From assembly GCF_000410535.2 (NCBI RefSeq), contig NC_021490.2:840501-904500 (forward strand): DNA of 64,000 nucleotides. The letters run 5' to 3'. Position numbers and translations under genes: made by a program. Origin of the DNA: Treponema pallidum subsp. pallidum str. Nichols (GTDB taxonomy: Bacteria; Spirochaetota; Spirochaetia; Treponematales; Treponemataceae). This document shows positions 52,656-62,035 of the stretch, piece by piece. Within the stretch, counting starts at the first letter, position 1. Each line of letters starts with the position of its first letter. A model generated the notes under the pieces. That model was not told the DNA's origin. It saw nothing but the letters and a program-made list of their open reading frames with translations, and did no database searches.

Positions 52656-54548
52656 ATGGATTTGTCGCTGCTTCGCTCCCTCACTGGGCCCCACGATCTT
52701 AAGAGTCTCTCCCCCGAGCAGGTGCGCGCGCTCGCGCAGGAGGTACGCCAGGAGATCTTGCGCGTTGTCAGTGCCAATGGTGGTCATCTTGCCAGTAACC
52801 TCGGTGTCGTCGAGCTCACCATCGCACTCCACCGCGTCTTTTCCTGTCCCCACGACGTTGTCGTTTGGGATGTCGGTCATCAGTGCTACGCGCACAAGCT
52901 CCTCACTGGACGCGCAGGGCGCTTCCATACCCTCCGCCAGAAGGATGGTATTTCGGGGTTCCCGCGGCGCGATGAAAGCCCGTACGACGCTTTTGGTACC
53001 GGTCACTCTTCCACGGCACTTTCTGCCGCAAGTGGTATCCTCAGCGCCCTACGATACCGGGGTAAATCAGGTAAGGTAGTCGCTGTCGTAGGAGACGGCG
53101 CACTCACCGCGGGCCTCGCCTTCGAGGCCCTCCTGAATGTGGGCCGTTCCTGCAGTGATCTCATCGTCATCCTCAACGACAACAAAATGTCCATTAGCCC
53201 CAATACGGGGTCCTTTTCCCGCTACCTGAGTACCCTCACGGTAAAAGGTCCATACCAGAAGCTCAAAACGCGGCTTCGCCGCGCGCTCCAGACTGTCCCA
53301 CTCGTCGGTCGCCCCGCCTGCCGCGCCCTCAGCCGCCTGAAACGAAGTGCAAGAACGCTTTTGTACCAGTCAAATATTTTCGCAGACTTTGGATTCGAGT
53401 ACGTCGGTCCCTTAAATGGACACCATATCGAAGATCTTGAGCGCGTACTCAACGACGCTAAAAAACTCACCCGTCCCACTCTCCTCCACGTGCAGACTGT
53501 AAAGGGAAAAGGCTACCCCTTTGCGGAGCAGAATCCTACCGATTTCCACGGCGTAGGACCGTTTAACCTTGCAGAAGGAATAGTAGAAAAAAAGGATGCG
53601 CTCACCTTTACCGAAGCCTTCTCCCATACCCTCCTAAATGCAGCGCGTACTGATGACCGTGTTGTCGCTATCACCGCTGCTATGACTGGCGGCACCGGGC
53701 TTGGATTGTTTTCCCATATATACCCTGAACGCTTCTTCGATGTTGGCATTGCTGAGCAACATGCGGTCACGTTCGCCGCAGGGCTTGCATGCGCCGGCGT
53801 AAAACCTGTCGTTGCCGTCTACAGTACGTTTTTGCAGCGCGCCGTTGATCAGGTTATTCACGATGTTGCTGTGCAGAATCTGCCGGTCATTTTTGCGCTT
53901 GACCGCGCAGGTGCCGTACCCCACGATGGGGAAACACACCAGGGCCTGTTTGATCTCAGCATTCTTCGCGCTGTTCCGAACATAAACATCCTGTGCCCTG
54001 CGTCGGCGCACGAGCTTTCGTTGCTCTTTGGCTGGGCGCTTGCACAGGACACCCCCGTAGCTATCCGCTATCCTAAGGCGTTATGTCCACCTGAAGAAGA
54101 CGGATTCAGTACACCTGTACATACCGGACGCGGCGTCCTTATCACCCGAGAGAATGAGTGCAATGTACTGTTAGTGTGCACAGGGGGCGTTTTTCCCGAG
54201 GTAACCGCTGCGGCCAACACTCTTGCGCGAAAGGGCATATTTGCAGATATCTACAACGTGCGCTTCGTAAAGCCGGTAGACGAAGATTACTTTTTAGATC
54301 TTGTAGGTCGCTACCGTTCCGTTCTTTTTGTCGAAGACGGCGTAAAAATCGGAGGAATTGCAGAAGCGCTCCAGGCACTCTTGAACACCAGGCACCCGGC
54401 TCCGTGCAGCGACGTGCTTGCTTTTCAGGACATGTTCTACCCGCATGGTTCGCGCGCGCAGGTACTCGCCGCAGCAGGCCTTTCTGCACCGCATATTGCC
54501 GCACGCGCAGAATGGCTGTTAGCCCATTCAGTTGGGCAGATTCGGTGA
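52656..54548 (+). CDS. dxs: 1-deoxy-D-xylulose-5-phosphate synthase
   Basis: 630 residues. First step of the MEP isoprenoid pathway: pyruvate plus glyceraldehyde-3-phosphate, TPP-dependent. Signature 'NLGVVELTIALHRVF', 'VGHQCYAHKLLTGR', TPP/Mg2+ motif 'VVGDGALTAGLAFEALLNVG..NDN', 'HVQTVKGKGYPFAE', 'DVGIAEQHAVTFAAGLA', and 'GAVPHDGETHQGLFDLSIL'. ATG at 52656 with GAGG 9 nt upstream. It is likely co-transcribed with the tiny ribosomal-type gene. Isoprenoids here feed undecaprenyl phosphate for peptidoglycan. Confidence 0.97.
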   Translation: MDLSLLRSLTGPHDLKSLSPEQVRALAQEVRQEILRVVSANGGHLASNLGVVELTIALHRVFSCPHDVVVWDVGHQCYAHKLLTGRAGRFHTLRQKDGISGFPRRDESPYDAFGTGHSSTALSAASGILSALRYRGKSGKVVAVVGDGALTAGLAFEALLNVGRSCSDLIVILNDNKMSISPNTGSFSRYLSTLTVKGPYQKLKTRLRRALQTVPLVGRPACRALSRLKRSARTLLYQSNIFADFGFEYVGPLNGHHIEDLERVLNDAKKLTRPTLLHVQTVKGKGYPFAEQNPTDFHGVGPFNLAEGIVEKKDALTFTEAFSHTLLNAARTDDRVVAITAAMTGGTGLGLFSHIYPERFFDVGIAEQHAVTFAAGLACAGVKPVVAVYSTFLQRAVDQVIHDVAVQNLPVIFALDRAGAVPHDGETHQGLFDLSILRAVPNINILCPASAHELSLLFGWALAQDTPVAIRYPKALCPPEEDGFSTPVHTGRGVLITRENECNVLLVCTGGVFPEVTAAANTLARKGIFADIYNVRFVKPVDEDYFLDLVGRYRSVLFVEDGVKIGGIAEALQALLNTRHPAPCSDVLAFQDMFYPHGSRAQVLAAAGLSAPHIAARAEWLLAHSVGQIR

Positions 54549-54553
54549 ACAGT

Positions 54554-54730
54554 ATGCATCTGCACGCCGTTCGTTACATCCGCGTGCGCTTGCAGCGCAT
54601 GCGGCAGATGGCCGCCATACAGCGGAAGGAACGGGGAGGCCCCGCCTGCTCACGCCAGGCGCCGGGGGACCGCATCCGTTTCAATCGGCGCACACGCTGC
54701 CTGGAGTCAGAACATCGTGCTATTTCTTAG
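54554..54730 (+). CDS. Doubtful small basic ORF between dxs and cdaA
   Basis: A 58-codon ATG frame that starts 6 nt after the dxs stop and runs past the cdaA start region. The product is Arg-rich ('HLHAVRYIRVRLQRMRQM') with no recognised motif and a weak GGTGAAC upstream. High-G+C DNA yields such frames by chance. It fills most of the 168-nt gap and overlaps cdaA by 14 nt. Confidence 0.25.
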   Translation: MHLHAVRYIRVRLQRMRQMAAIQRKERGGPACSRQAPGDRIRFNRRTRCLESEHRAIS

Positions 54731-55538
54731 AAGTATGGTCCTGTGGTACGCAGCGTACGTTCGTCCGCTTTTGGATGTCGCGCTCCTTTCCTTCCTCCTG
54801 TACAAGACATACGAGATACTTGTTAAAACACAGGCAGTCCAGTTGGTGAAAGGCGCCTTCTCCATTCTCGTACTCTACGCTTTGGTTTTCGTATTAAAAT
54901 TAGAAACGCTCCTTTGGATTCTCAATGCAACTGCCCCGGGCGTGGCTATCAGCATTACTATTGTGTTTCAGCCGGAATTAAGAAAAATTTTTTTGAAAAT
55001 TGGAGAGAAGAACTGGCTCCGACAGCGCGAATGCGCGCACCATACGCACATCGACGCGGTATTAACTGCCGCAGATGTTCTTTCTAAAAGGAAGCGCGGC
55101 ATGTTGGTAGTATTTGCCCGTCACCATACCGTGCGCGAGGTCAGTGAAACGGGTACCGCGCTGTACGCGCGCCTTTCATCCAGCCTGCTTGTGACTATTT
55201 TTGGCCACGATACCCCCATGCACGATGGAGCAGTCATTGTGCGCGATGGGCTCGTTGTCTCTGCAGGCTCCTTTTTGCCGCTTTCTGAACAGCACGATAT
55301 TAGGAAAACGTTCGGCACACGTCATCGTGCCGCGCTTGGTATGGCTGAAAAAACAGATGCCATTACCCTGGTCGTGTCAGAAGAAACGGGCGCGCTCAGC
55401 CTTGCCTACGATTCAAAGCTGTACTACGATCTTCCGCACGCGGACGTATTGGCGCAGCTCAAACAGTTACTCGAAACTACCACTCGGGCTGGACACGCTC
55501 AAGGGACACTGGATCATGGTCGCAGCACGTTGTCTTGA
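54717..55538 (+). CDS. cdaA: Diadenylate cyclase (CdaA), membrane-bound c-di-AMP synthase
   Basis: 273 residues from GTG 54717; ATG 54735 is an alternative. Three N-terminal membrane segments, then the DisA_N domain: the adenylate-binding 'MHDGAVIVRDG' (DGA) and 'FGTRHRAALG' (RHR). 'LLSFLLYKTYEILVKTQAVQLVKG' is typical CdaA. It condenses two ATP to c-di-AMP, which controls osmolyte and K+ homeostasis and cell-wall state in other bacteria. The next gene is cdaR, its usual regulator, overlapping by 23 nt. Confidence 0.95.
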   Translation: MLFLRSMVLWYAAYVRPLLDVALLSFLLYKTYEILVKTQAVQLVKGAFSILVLYALVFVLKLETLLWILNATAPGVAISITIVFQPELRKIFLKIGEKNWLRQRECAHHTHIDAVLTAADVLSKRKRGMLVVFARHHTVREVSETGTALYARLSSSLLVTIFGHDTPMHDGAVIVRDGLVVSAGSFLPLSEQHDIRKTFGTRHRAALGMAEKTDAITLVVSEETGALSLAYDSKLYYDLPHADVLAQLKQLLETTTRAGHAQGTLDHGRSTLS

Positions 55539-56478
55539 TAGGATTGCGCACAATTGGGCTGCCAAGGCATCGAGCATACTGCTTGCGTTTTTGCTCGTGC
55601 AATTTTACAGCGGCAGTCTGCTGGAACGGCGCGCCATTTCTGTTCCGTTAGTTGTGAGAAATGAAGGCGCACTAACTCCTGCGCTTCGCTTTCCTCAAAA
55701 GGTGACGGTGCTGATGCGCGCTTCACGTGATACGCTCGGCGCACTGCGCGGATCTGACATTGTCCCCTATGTGGATTTGTCCTCCTACACAGAGGAGGGA
55801 GAGTATGCAGTTCCTGTGCGGGTGACTGTAGCTGACCATGTTGCGCCACCAGATGCGCTTGAACTTGTCGCAGATCCTGCCATCATCCCGTTCAAGCTGG
55901 AGCGTAGTGTCACCAAAAATATCCCCATAACCCTATCGCTTGAGGGTGTCCCTGCGTACGGCTATGAGCTGCGGGAAGTCGACACAAATCCTTCCATGGT
56001 GGAAATTCGCGGTCCGGCCTCTTTGCTCGTTTCCTACACACAAGCAGTTACCGAAACGCTCGACATAACCAATAGACGCGCGTCCTTCTCAGGTGTCATT
56101 GGACTTATCAATCCGAGTACGCTCGTTTCTTTTCCAAAAACTAAAACGCAGTTCGTTGTCAGGGTTCGGGAAGTTTCTGAGCTCAAAGAGCTTGAGACAA
56201 CACACGTCTCGTTCACCGACTGTGCCCCTCACCTTACGTTCAGCATCGAACCGGTCACCATACGTGCACAGGTGCAGGTGCCAAAGCATGTAATTGAAGA
56301 GATGCACCCAGAGGAGTTCTTCTCTGTTTCTGCAAGAGAAATTACTGAACCCGGACGCGTGACCGCTCCCCTTATCCTCTCGCTGCCCGAACACGTGCGT
56401 ATGGTACAGTACAGTCCCAAAGAGGTTCACGTTCATGTGCGCGAAGCGCAGTCAGTCCCGGCGGACGGACATGAATGA
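55516..56478 (+). CDS. cdaR: YbbR-domain protein, CdaR-like regulator of CdaA
   Basis: 320 residues from ATG 55516 with AAGGGA upstream; the track frame extends further upstream but is inside cdaA. One N-terminal membrane anchor ('ASSILLAFLLVQFYSGSLL'), then repeated YbbR beta-sandwich units ('ERRAISVPLVVRNEGALTPALRFPQ', 'PITLSLEGVPAYGYELREVDTNPSMVEIRGPASL', 'QAVTETLDITN'). In Firmicutes CdaR binds and modulates CdaA outside the membrane. It overlaps the cdaA end by 23 nt and the acpS start by 4 nt (ATGA). Confidence 0.9.
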   Translation: MVAARCLDRIAHNWAAKASSILLAFLLVQFYSGSLLERRAISVPLVVRNEGALTPALRFPQKVTVLMRASRDTLGALRGSDIVPYVDLSSYTEEGEYAVPVRVTVADHVAPPDALELVADPAIIPFKLERSVTKNIPITLSLEGVPAYGYELREVDTNPSMVEIRGPASLLVSYTQAVTETLDITNRRASFSGVIGLINPSTLVSFPKTKTQFVVRVREVSELKELETTHVSFTDCAPHLTFSIEPVTIRAQVQVPKHVIEEMHPEEFFSVSAREITEPGRVTAPLILSLPEHVRMVQYSPKEVHVHVREAQSVPADGHE

Positions 56479-56852
56479 TCATTGGCGTGGGAATAGACAT
56501 AGTAGAAATAGAACGATTCGTATCTTGGACACACAACGTGCGCCTGCTCCGTCGCTTCTTTCATCAAGAGGAGATTGTAGACTTTTTTAAAAACCACATG
56601 CGAGCGCAGTTTCTTGCCACGCGCTTTGCCGCAAAGGAAGCATTTGGAAAGGCACTCGGTACGGGACTCAGAAACATGGAGCTAAGGAATATTCGGGTGT
56701 GTCAAAATGGATGGGGTAAGCCGAGACTAGAAGTCTACGGTGCTGCACAGGCTATGTTGGCTGCAACAGGAGGCACGCATATACAGGTGTCGCTAACGCA
56801 TGAGAGAGAAGTCGCCTCAGCCATCGTGATTATCGAGGGAGAACCGCTATGA
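56475..56852 (+). CDS. acpS: Holo-[acyl carrier protein] synthase
   Basis: 125 residues. Transfers 4'-phosphopantetheine from CoA to the Ser of ACP (acpP at 38734). Conserved Mg2+-binding Asp in 'GVGIDIVEIERF' and Glu in 'ATRFAAKEAFGKALGTG', and C-terminal 'HIQVSLTHEREVASAIVIIE'. Standard size. ATGA overlap with cdaR upstream and with the DUF2225 gene downstream, forming a tightly coupled operon. Confidence 0.95.
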   Translation: MIIGVGIDIVEIERFVSWTHNVRLLRRFFHQEEIVDFFKNHMRAQFLATRFAAKEAFGKALGTGLRNMELRNIRVCQNGWGKPRLEVYGAAQAMLAATGGTHIQVSLTHEREVASAIVIIEGEPL

Positions 56853-57733
56853 CCCGGTCATCTACAAAGAAAACAGACAAAAAAGAAAGCACTGTGTCTT
56901 TCTATTCAAAAGAGCGCATCGAGTGTCCGGTGTGCACAACCGTCTTCCAAAGAGAAGAAATGCATTCTGGAGGAGGTCGTACCATTGCTGGTGATTTAAC
57001 CGATGAACTAAGAAGGACATACGAGACGTCCGCAAAGTATGGAGAGGTATTTCCTCCCATTTACCACGTGGTAGTTTGTCCCACCTGTCTTTACGCAACC
57101 TTTCTGCAAGACTTTAGAAATATCGAGCGTGGGATTGTCACTAAACTTTCTTCCACCACATCACAGCGCCGCACATCAGTTGAGCGGCTCATTCCTCAGG
57201 TGGATTTTAGCGCACTGCGCACACTCTCCTCTGGGGCGGCGGCTTACTACTTGGCAATACTGTGCTATGACTTTTTTGATAAAAAGTATTCTCCTACCAT
57301 TAAACAGGGGATCTGCGCGCTCAGGGCAGCATGGCTTTTTTCTGATCTTGAAAAAAAAGATCCGAACGAGCATTACGATTACATCCGCAATCTTCTATAC
57401 CAAAAGGCACTTTTTTTCTATCGCAAGGCAATTGAGTGCGAAAGCACAGGCGAAGAAATTATCGCAGGATTAAAATCCTTTGGACCGGACACGGATAAAA
57501 ATTATGGGTACGACGGGGTACTCTATCTTTCGTATCTCCTTGAGTATAAATACGGGACCAAGCGCGACAGAGCAGTCAGAAGGGAGCGCATGCAGCGGAA
57601 CAAACAAGGACTTGCAAAGATATTTGGCCTAGGAAAGTCTTCAAAAGAGAAGCCAGGTCCATTGCTGGAACTCGCCCGACAATTGTACGAAAACCTGCTC
57701 GCAGAATTACACGAAGACAGTGAAACTACATGA
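56849..57733 (+). CDS. DUF2225-family protein (cysteine-rich, TPR-like)
   Basis: 294 residues. Two CxxC pairs: 'IECPVCTTVF' near residue 25 and 'VVCPTCLYATF' near residue 80, likely a bound zinc; between them the family's 'DELRRTYETSAKYGEVFPPIYHVVVCPTC' block. The C-terminal half is helical repeats, TPR-like ('AAWLFSDLEKKDPNEHYDYIRNLLYQKALFFYRKAI', split). These are features of DUF2225 proteins, of unknown function, found in Firmicutes and spirochaetes. It sits between acpS and truA with 4-nt overlaps on both sides. Confidence 0.88.
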   Translation: MTRSSTKKTDKKESTVSFYSKERIECPVCTTVFQREEMHSGGGRTIAGDLTDELRRTYETSAKYGEVFPPIYHVVVCPTCLYATFLQDFRNIERGIVTKLSSTTSQRRTSVERLIPQVDFSALRTLSSGAAAYYLAILCYDFFDKKYSPTIKQGICALRAAWLFSDLEKKDPNEHYDYIRNLLYQKALFFYRKAIECESTGEEIIAGLKSFGPDTDKNYGYDGVLYLSYLLEYKYGTKRDRAVRRERMQRNKQGLAKIFGLGKSSKEKPGPLLELARQLYENLLAELHEDSETT

Positions 57734-58515
57734 ATGATGTGCGCAAAATTCTCTTGCGTATTTCGTACGATGGAACACGATTTTGCGGATGGCAAAAACA
57801 GGTCTCAGGCTCACGGGAACGTGCTCCCTCTGTCCAAGGTGAGTTGGAAAAAGTTGCTGAGAAAATTCACCACCAAAAGATAGCAGTCATCGGTTCAGGG
57901 AGAACAGACTCTGGCGTACACGCAGTAGGACAGGCAGCACATTTTTGTACCCCCATGAGAAATATACTCGCGTATCGCTTTATCCCTGCATTTAATTCGC
58001 TGCTCCCGCACTCCATTCGCATTACAGACGCACGCGAAGTCTCCTCTCAACTCCACGCACGCTTCTCTGCCGTCATGCGCACGTACCGTTACCACCTCCA
58101 CTGCGCACCCGTCGCATACGCGCACGAACTGCCTTACTGCTGGCACATTGCGAGAATGCCCGATATACACTTGCTCAATCAATATGCTGCAACACTCAAG
58201 GGAGAACTAGACTGCACAAGCTTTGCTGCTGCAGGAGATAAAAGTGCGAGTAAATCGCGTTATTTTTACGACACACACTTTTCTTTCAACCATCGCGTAC
58301 TGACCTTCGAAATCTCTGCTAATGCCTTTCTCTGGAAAATGGTGCGCTCTCTTACAGGAACCCTACTACACTGCGAAAAGAAGCGGTGCTCCGTGCGCGA
58401 ATTCGTCCGCATTTTGCACGCGAAAGACAGGCGCCTTGCAGGGCCCACCGCACCGCCGCATGGGCTATTCCTATGGAACATCCGTTACCCCGAACACTTA
58501 CTCCGTGCAGAATAG
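57730..58515 (+). CDS. truA: tRNA pseudouridine synthase A
   Basis: 261 residues. Isomerises uridines at tRNA positions 38-40 in the anticodon arm. Catalytic Asp in 'GSGRTDSGVHAVGQAAHF'. Also 'RISYDGTRFCGWQKQ', 'FNSLLPHSIRI', 'RYHLHCAP' and C-terminal 'ANAFLWKMVRSLTGTLL'. It starts with an ATGA overlap behind the DUF2225 gene, last member of the operon. It converges on argS with 67 nt between the stops. Confidence 0.97.
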   Translation: MNDVRKILLRISYDGTRFCGWQKQVSGSRERAPSVQGELEKVAEKIHHQKIAVIGSGRTDSGVHAVGQAAHFCTPMRNILAYRFIPAFNSLLPHSIRITDAREVSSQLHARFSAVMRTYRYHLHCAPVAYAHELPYCWHIARMPDIHLLNQYAATLKGELDCTSFAAAGDKSASKSRYFYDTHFSFNHRVLTFEISANAFLWKMVRSLTGTLLHCEKKRCSVREFVRILHAKDRRLAGPTAPPHGLFLWNIRYPEHLLRAE

Positions 58516-58582
58516 GAACACCCTCGCACGTGAACTGGCATCCACAGGCAATGCAAGGTGGAAGACGTATTAAGCATGCACG

Positions 58583-60352
58583 TTACATCTCTTCAAGAAA
58601 AGGAATCAGCACCAGACGCATAGCTGTTCTCAGCACTATGCGCACCGCACGCACAAGTTCAAGCCTTGCACACGCGTAGTCCGGTCGTGCTTCACACAGA
58701 ATGGGACAATCATGATAGAAGCGACTGAAGCTTTTTGAGAGTGTATAGAGATACCCGGTAATAACGCTCGGATCATGTCCCTGTGCAGCGCGCGTGACAC
58801 ACGCAGGGAAACGTGCAAGCGCCTTCACCAACTCCCACTCAGCTTCGTGCGTGAGCAATGCAGGGTCACACCGGACTTCACGAGGTCCCTTTTGCTCCAC
58901 ATCTTCCTGAACCTTCTTTAAAAGAGAAGAGATGCGAGCACCCATATACTGTAAATAGGGACCAGTGTTTCCGTTAAAAGACAAAGACTCTTCGGGGTGA
59001 AACACCATATCCTTTTGAGGACTGACTTGCAATAAAAAATAATGAAGCGCGGCGATGGCAACATTCTCTGCAATACACTGTGCGTGTTTCAGTGCATTTT
59101 CCCGTCCCTTTTTTGCAATTTCCTCTTCTGCCGCACTGTGCAGACGATCCAAGATATCGTCTGCATCTACTACCGTCCCCTCTCGACTCTTCATACGCCC
59201 ATGGGGCAAGTTGACCATGCCATAAGAGACGTGATGCAACTGCTGCGCCCACGGATAACCGAGCAACCTAAGCACAAAGAACAATACCTTAAAGTGGTAG
59301 TTCTGCTCGTTTCCCACAACATACAGCAATTGATCAAAGGGCCAGTCCTGTGCGCGAAAAATCGCCGTGCCAATATCCTGCGTAATGTACATAGTGGTGC
59401 CGTCAGAGCGAAGCAACGCCTTTTTGTCTAAGCCTAGAGAAGACAAATCCACCCAAATAGAGTTGTCCTCCATCTGATAAAAAACGCCGCAGGCCAAACC
59501 ACGTCTAACCTCTTCACGTCCCTTGGTATAAGTTTCGCTTTCAAAATAAAGTTTATCAAAAGATATGCCCGTTCGCTCATATGTTTGTTTGATACCGCGC
59601 AACGCCCATTCGTTCATTGTTCTCCACAGCGCACGCACGTGCGGATCTGCACTTTCCCAGCGCTGTAACAGGTCACGCACATCGTGCTCTGCTTCTTCCG
59701 GGTACTGCTGTGCGTAACGGTTAAACTGCACGTACCAATCTCCCACAAAGCGATCGGACTTGATGCCGGTATGCGCAGGTGTTTTTCCATGGGCGAATTT
59801 TTGATACGCGCACATAGATTTACAGATATGTACTCCGCGATCATTGATGATATTTACCTTGAACACATCCGCACCACAGAACGCAATAATACGCGAAAGG
59901 CTTTCCCCAATCGCGTTATTGCGCAGATGACCTACATGCAACGGCTTGTTAGTATTGGGACTAGAGAACTCAACCATGATACGTTTGCCCTGTAAGTACT
60001 GCGTGTGGCCATAGCGCTCCCCCTGCGCAAAGATAGCATCAAGCGTATGCGCAGCTACACACTCCTTATTTAAAAAGACATTAAGATAGGGTCCTCGCGC
60101 CTGCGGCGTGCCATACGCACACATGGACGTGTCTTCTTCAAGCAGTGTGCACAACTGCTGTGCAAGCTGTGCAGGACTCCTGCGCACACGCTTTGCAAAA
60201 AGGAATAGAGGAAAAGCTATGTCCCCCATACCCGGCTCCGGCGGCTCTTCCATAACTAACTGCGCACCTTCGACCGGCTCAACGGCAGGCCCCTGCAGTT
60301 GAGAAAGCACCCGGGCGACGGCGTGCCGCCACATCTCACACAGATCCTGCAC
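58583..60352 (-). CDS. argS: Arginyl-tRNA synthetase
   Basis: 589 residues. Class Ia. HIGH motif '[20 protein letters not shown]'; KMSK position is '[10 protein letters not shown]', the usual ArgRS variant; N-terminal Add-1 domain and C-terminal DALR anticodon domain ('[18 protein letters not shown]'). Starts at GTG 60352 with GGTGAGG upstream. Downstream of the GerMN-domain gene by 22 nt on the same strand. Confidence 0.97.
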
Positions 60353-60374
60353 TGCCTCACCTCATACCAAGCTA

Positions 60375-61181
60375 TTAGAACGAACTCTTAGAAACCGGTG
60401 CACCGATCCACACTCCCTCTGAACCGAGATATTCGGTACGCCGTCCTTCAATCAAAAACTGCACCGCATGCACCGTAGGAAACGCAGCTGCCGTGAACAC
60501 CACCTGCGAAAGCTGCGCCAAGTAGCCCTCAATGCCATACTGATTGAACTGAAACTCCTCGCTCAGATCCAACACCGCCACCCCTTCTTGCACGCGTGCA
60601 GAGCGCAGTCGCGTACCTTCAGGGATGAGCGTACGCAGTCCGCGCACCGCTTCTGCCTCAGACGGACCAAGGAACAATGCGCGCAACGCATCCGAAAGCG
60701 GCACCGTCGAATGAGGAAGCGTGCGAGCTACCTCCTCACGAGTGATCTTTCCATCTGCATCAATGCGCACCCAGCACAGCGTAATTGCGCGGGACTGTTG
60801 TGCAGAACCGGGCGCCCCAGAAACCGTGCCGACATCTTTCCCTTCGGTACCAGCGTCAGCTGGCGCAGGGGATCCTGCAACAGGAGCGTCCGGCTGTGCC
60901 ACATCCTGCGTAGGGAGCGTGGCTTTAGCATCACTTTCAACAGCCGAGCCGGCCTGAGAACGACGTGCAGAGTCAAAAACGCGCATGGAATCCTGGTTGC
61001 CGAACATCCCTTGCACTGCAGCGCTCGAAAACACACGGTCAATATTTCTTCTATTGAGAAAGAAAAGCACCGCCATTAACAAGGAAAACGCAAGCCAGAA
61101 CAGCAACCCCGCTGATGAGTGTTTCCCCTTCCCGGCCATACAGCGCCATCGTACAGGAATTATAAAGCTTTTCCAAGACAT
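60375..61181 (-). CDS. GerMN-domain membrane-anchored protein
   Basis: 268 residues from ATG 61181; alternatives are ATG 61214 and 61139. One membrane anchor ('LLFWLAFSLLMAVLFFLNRR'), a Ala/Pro-rich linker of low complexity (about residues 85-130), and a C-terminal GerMN domain: 'CWVRIDADGKITREEVARTLPHS', 'LSDALRALFLGPSEAEAVRGLRTLIPEGTRLRSARV', 'EGVAVLDLSEEFQFN' (split). GerMN (Spore_germ_N) is common in spirochaetes and Firmicutes; in envelope lipoproteins such as Firmicute GerM it supports peptidoglycan assembly. No spore function is implied. Confidence 0.85.
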   Translation of the reverse strand: MSWKSFIIPVRWRCMAGKGKHSSAGLLFWLAFSLLMAVLFFLNRRNIDRVFSSAAVQGMFGNQDSMRVFDSARRSQAGSAVESDAKATLPTQDVAQPDAPVAGSPAPADAGTEGKDVGTVSGAPGSAQQSRAITLCWVRIDADGKITREEVARTLPHSTVPLSDALRALFLGPSEAEAVRGLRTLIPEGTRLRSARVQEGVAVLDLSEEFQFNQYGIEGYLAQLSQVVFTAAAFPTVHAVQFLIEGRRTEYLGSEGVWIGAPVSKSSF

Positions 61182-61242
61182 GCTGCACACACGTCCCTTA
61201 TCCCCGCCTTGCAAAAAATATAGGCAAAAAGAAAATAAAGCA

Positions 61243-61250
61243 GCCGATAT
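61243..61250 (+). promoter_or_regulatory. Possible sigma-28 -10 element upstream of the adhesin-like gene
   Basis: GCCGATAT (61243-61250) matches GCCGATAA at seven of eight bases. The best -35 partner is CAAA at 14 nt spacing, which is a poor fit to TAAA-N15. The predicted start would fall at the first possible start codon (GTG 61257). Confidence 0.3.
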
Positions 61251-61256
61251 TGGGTC

Positions 61257-61979
61257 GTGCGCATGGCATTCATGTTACTGGCCCTGCTTTTCTCTTTTCG
61301 TAATGCGTCCATTCAGGCAGAGGACGCGCGCCTGCTGCAGCCAAAAACCAACGCTTTGGATCTTGTCGTGCAGGGGGTAGATCTTGTGCTGTTTGCCCAG
61401 GATAAGACGGCTATCAGTATCAGTACCCCTCCTGAAAAAGACGTGTTCTTCACAGAACACGAAGGGGTGCTTCGTGTCCGTACACGCACAGAAAACGCGG
61501 AGGGTACACGCCGAGTGATACGCATTGGCATACCGCGTGCACAAACGCTCGCATGGGTGAAGATCATTGCGACGGGCGCACATACTACGGTGCGCGGCGT
61601 ACGCGCGGTGTGGTCACTGCTTTTGTGCAACGAAGGCACACTCGCCCTCACGGAAAGCACGCTCAAGTCATGCACGCTGACACACACGCGCGGCGAACTC
61701 CGCTTTGAAGCGGCGGTACTAAAACGGGCGTCATTCTGTTTGAATGACGTGAACGCTCGTTTCACTCTTCTCGGATCGCGCGCCGACTACCGTCTTATCT
61801 GTAGCCCAGGAGAACGTGCGTGGAAAATTGAAGGCGCCGAACAACGAGGCGCGCACTACACCGAGCCCGCACGGGCGAGACGCCACATGGTTATCAGCGC
61901 GAGTGCTTCGTCGATAGATGTAATGTTCAAAGCGCCACCTACACAACAGGAAGCGGTAGACACGACACAGAAGGGGTAA
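61257..61979 (+). CDS. Exported DUF4097-like adhesin/beta-helix protein
   Basis: 240 residues from GTG 61257, or 238 from ATG 61263. Signal peptide 'AFMLLALLFSFRNASIQAED'. The mature part has repeated short beta units in the DUF4097 style: 'KTAISISTPPEKDVFFTEHEGVLRVRTR', 'RVIRIGIPRAQTLAWVKIIATGAHTTVRGV', 'LLLCNEGTLALTESTLKSCTLTHTRGEL' (all interrupted). DUF4097 proteins are putative adhesins or envelope-stress proteins in other bacteria. A role is not assigned here. No ribosome site; an AT-rich stretch with a sigma-28-like -10 lies directly upstream. Confidence 0.7.
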   Translation: MRMAFMLLALLFSFRNASIQAEDARLLQPKTNALDLVVQGVDLVLFAQDKTAISISTPPEKDVFFTEHEGVLRVRTRTENAEGTRRVIRIGIPRAQTLAWVKIIATGAHTTVRGVRAVWSLLLCNEGTLALTESTLKSCTLTHTRGELRFEAAVLKRASFCLNDVNARFTLLGSRADYRLICSPGERAWKIEGAEQRGAHYTEPARARRHMVISASASSIDVMFKAPPTQQEAVDTTQKG

Positions 61980-62035
61980 TCCAGGATAGACTGCCCCTTT
62001 CAATATCACCTCAGATAGCAGATTCACACCGCGCA

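Noticed and set aside
52462-53079. 205-codon plus frame from a TTG at 52462 into dxs
   Set aside because: Its first codon is the -35 box of the promoter, and the frame is out of phase with dxs, which has intact motifs.
60468-61079. 203-codon plus frame opposite the GerMN gene
   Set aside because: Cys/His/Arg-rich shadow of an Ala/Pro-rich minus gene.
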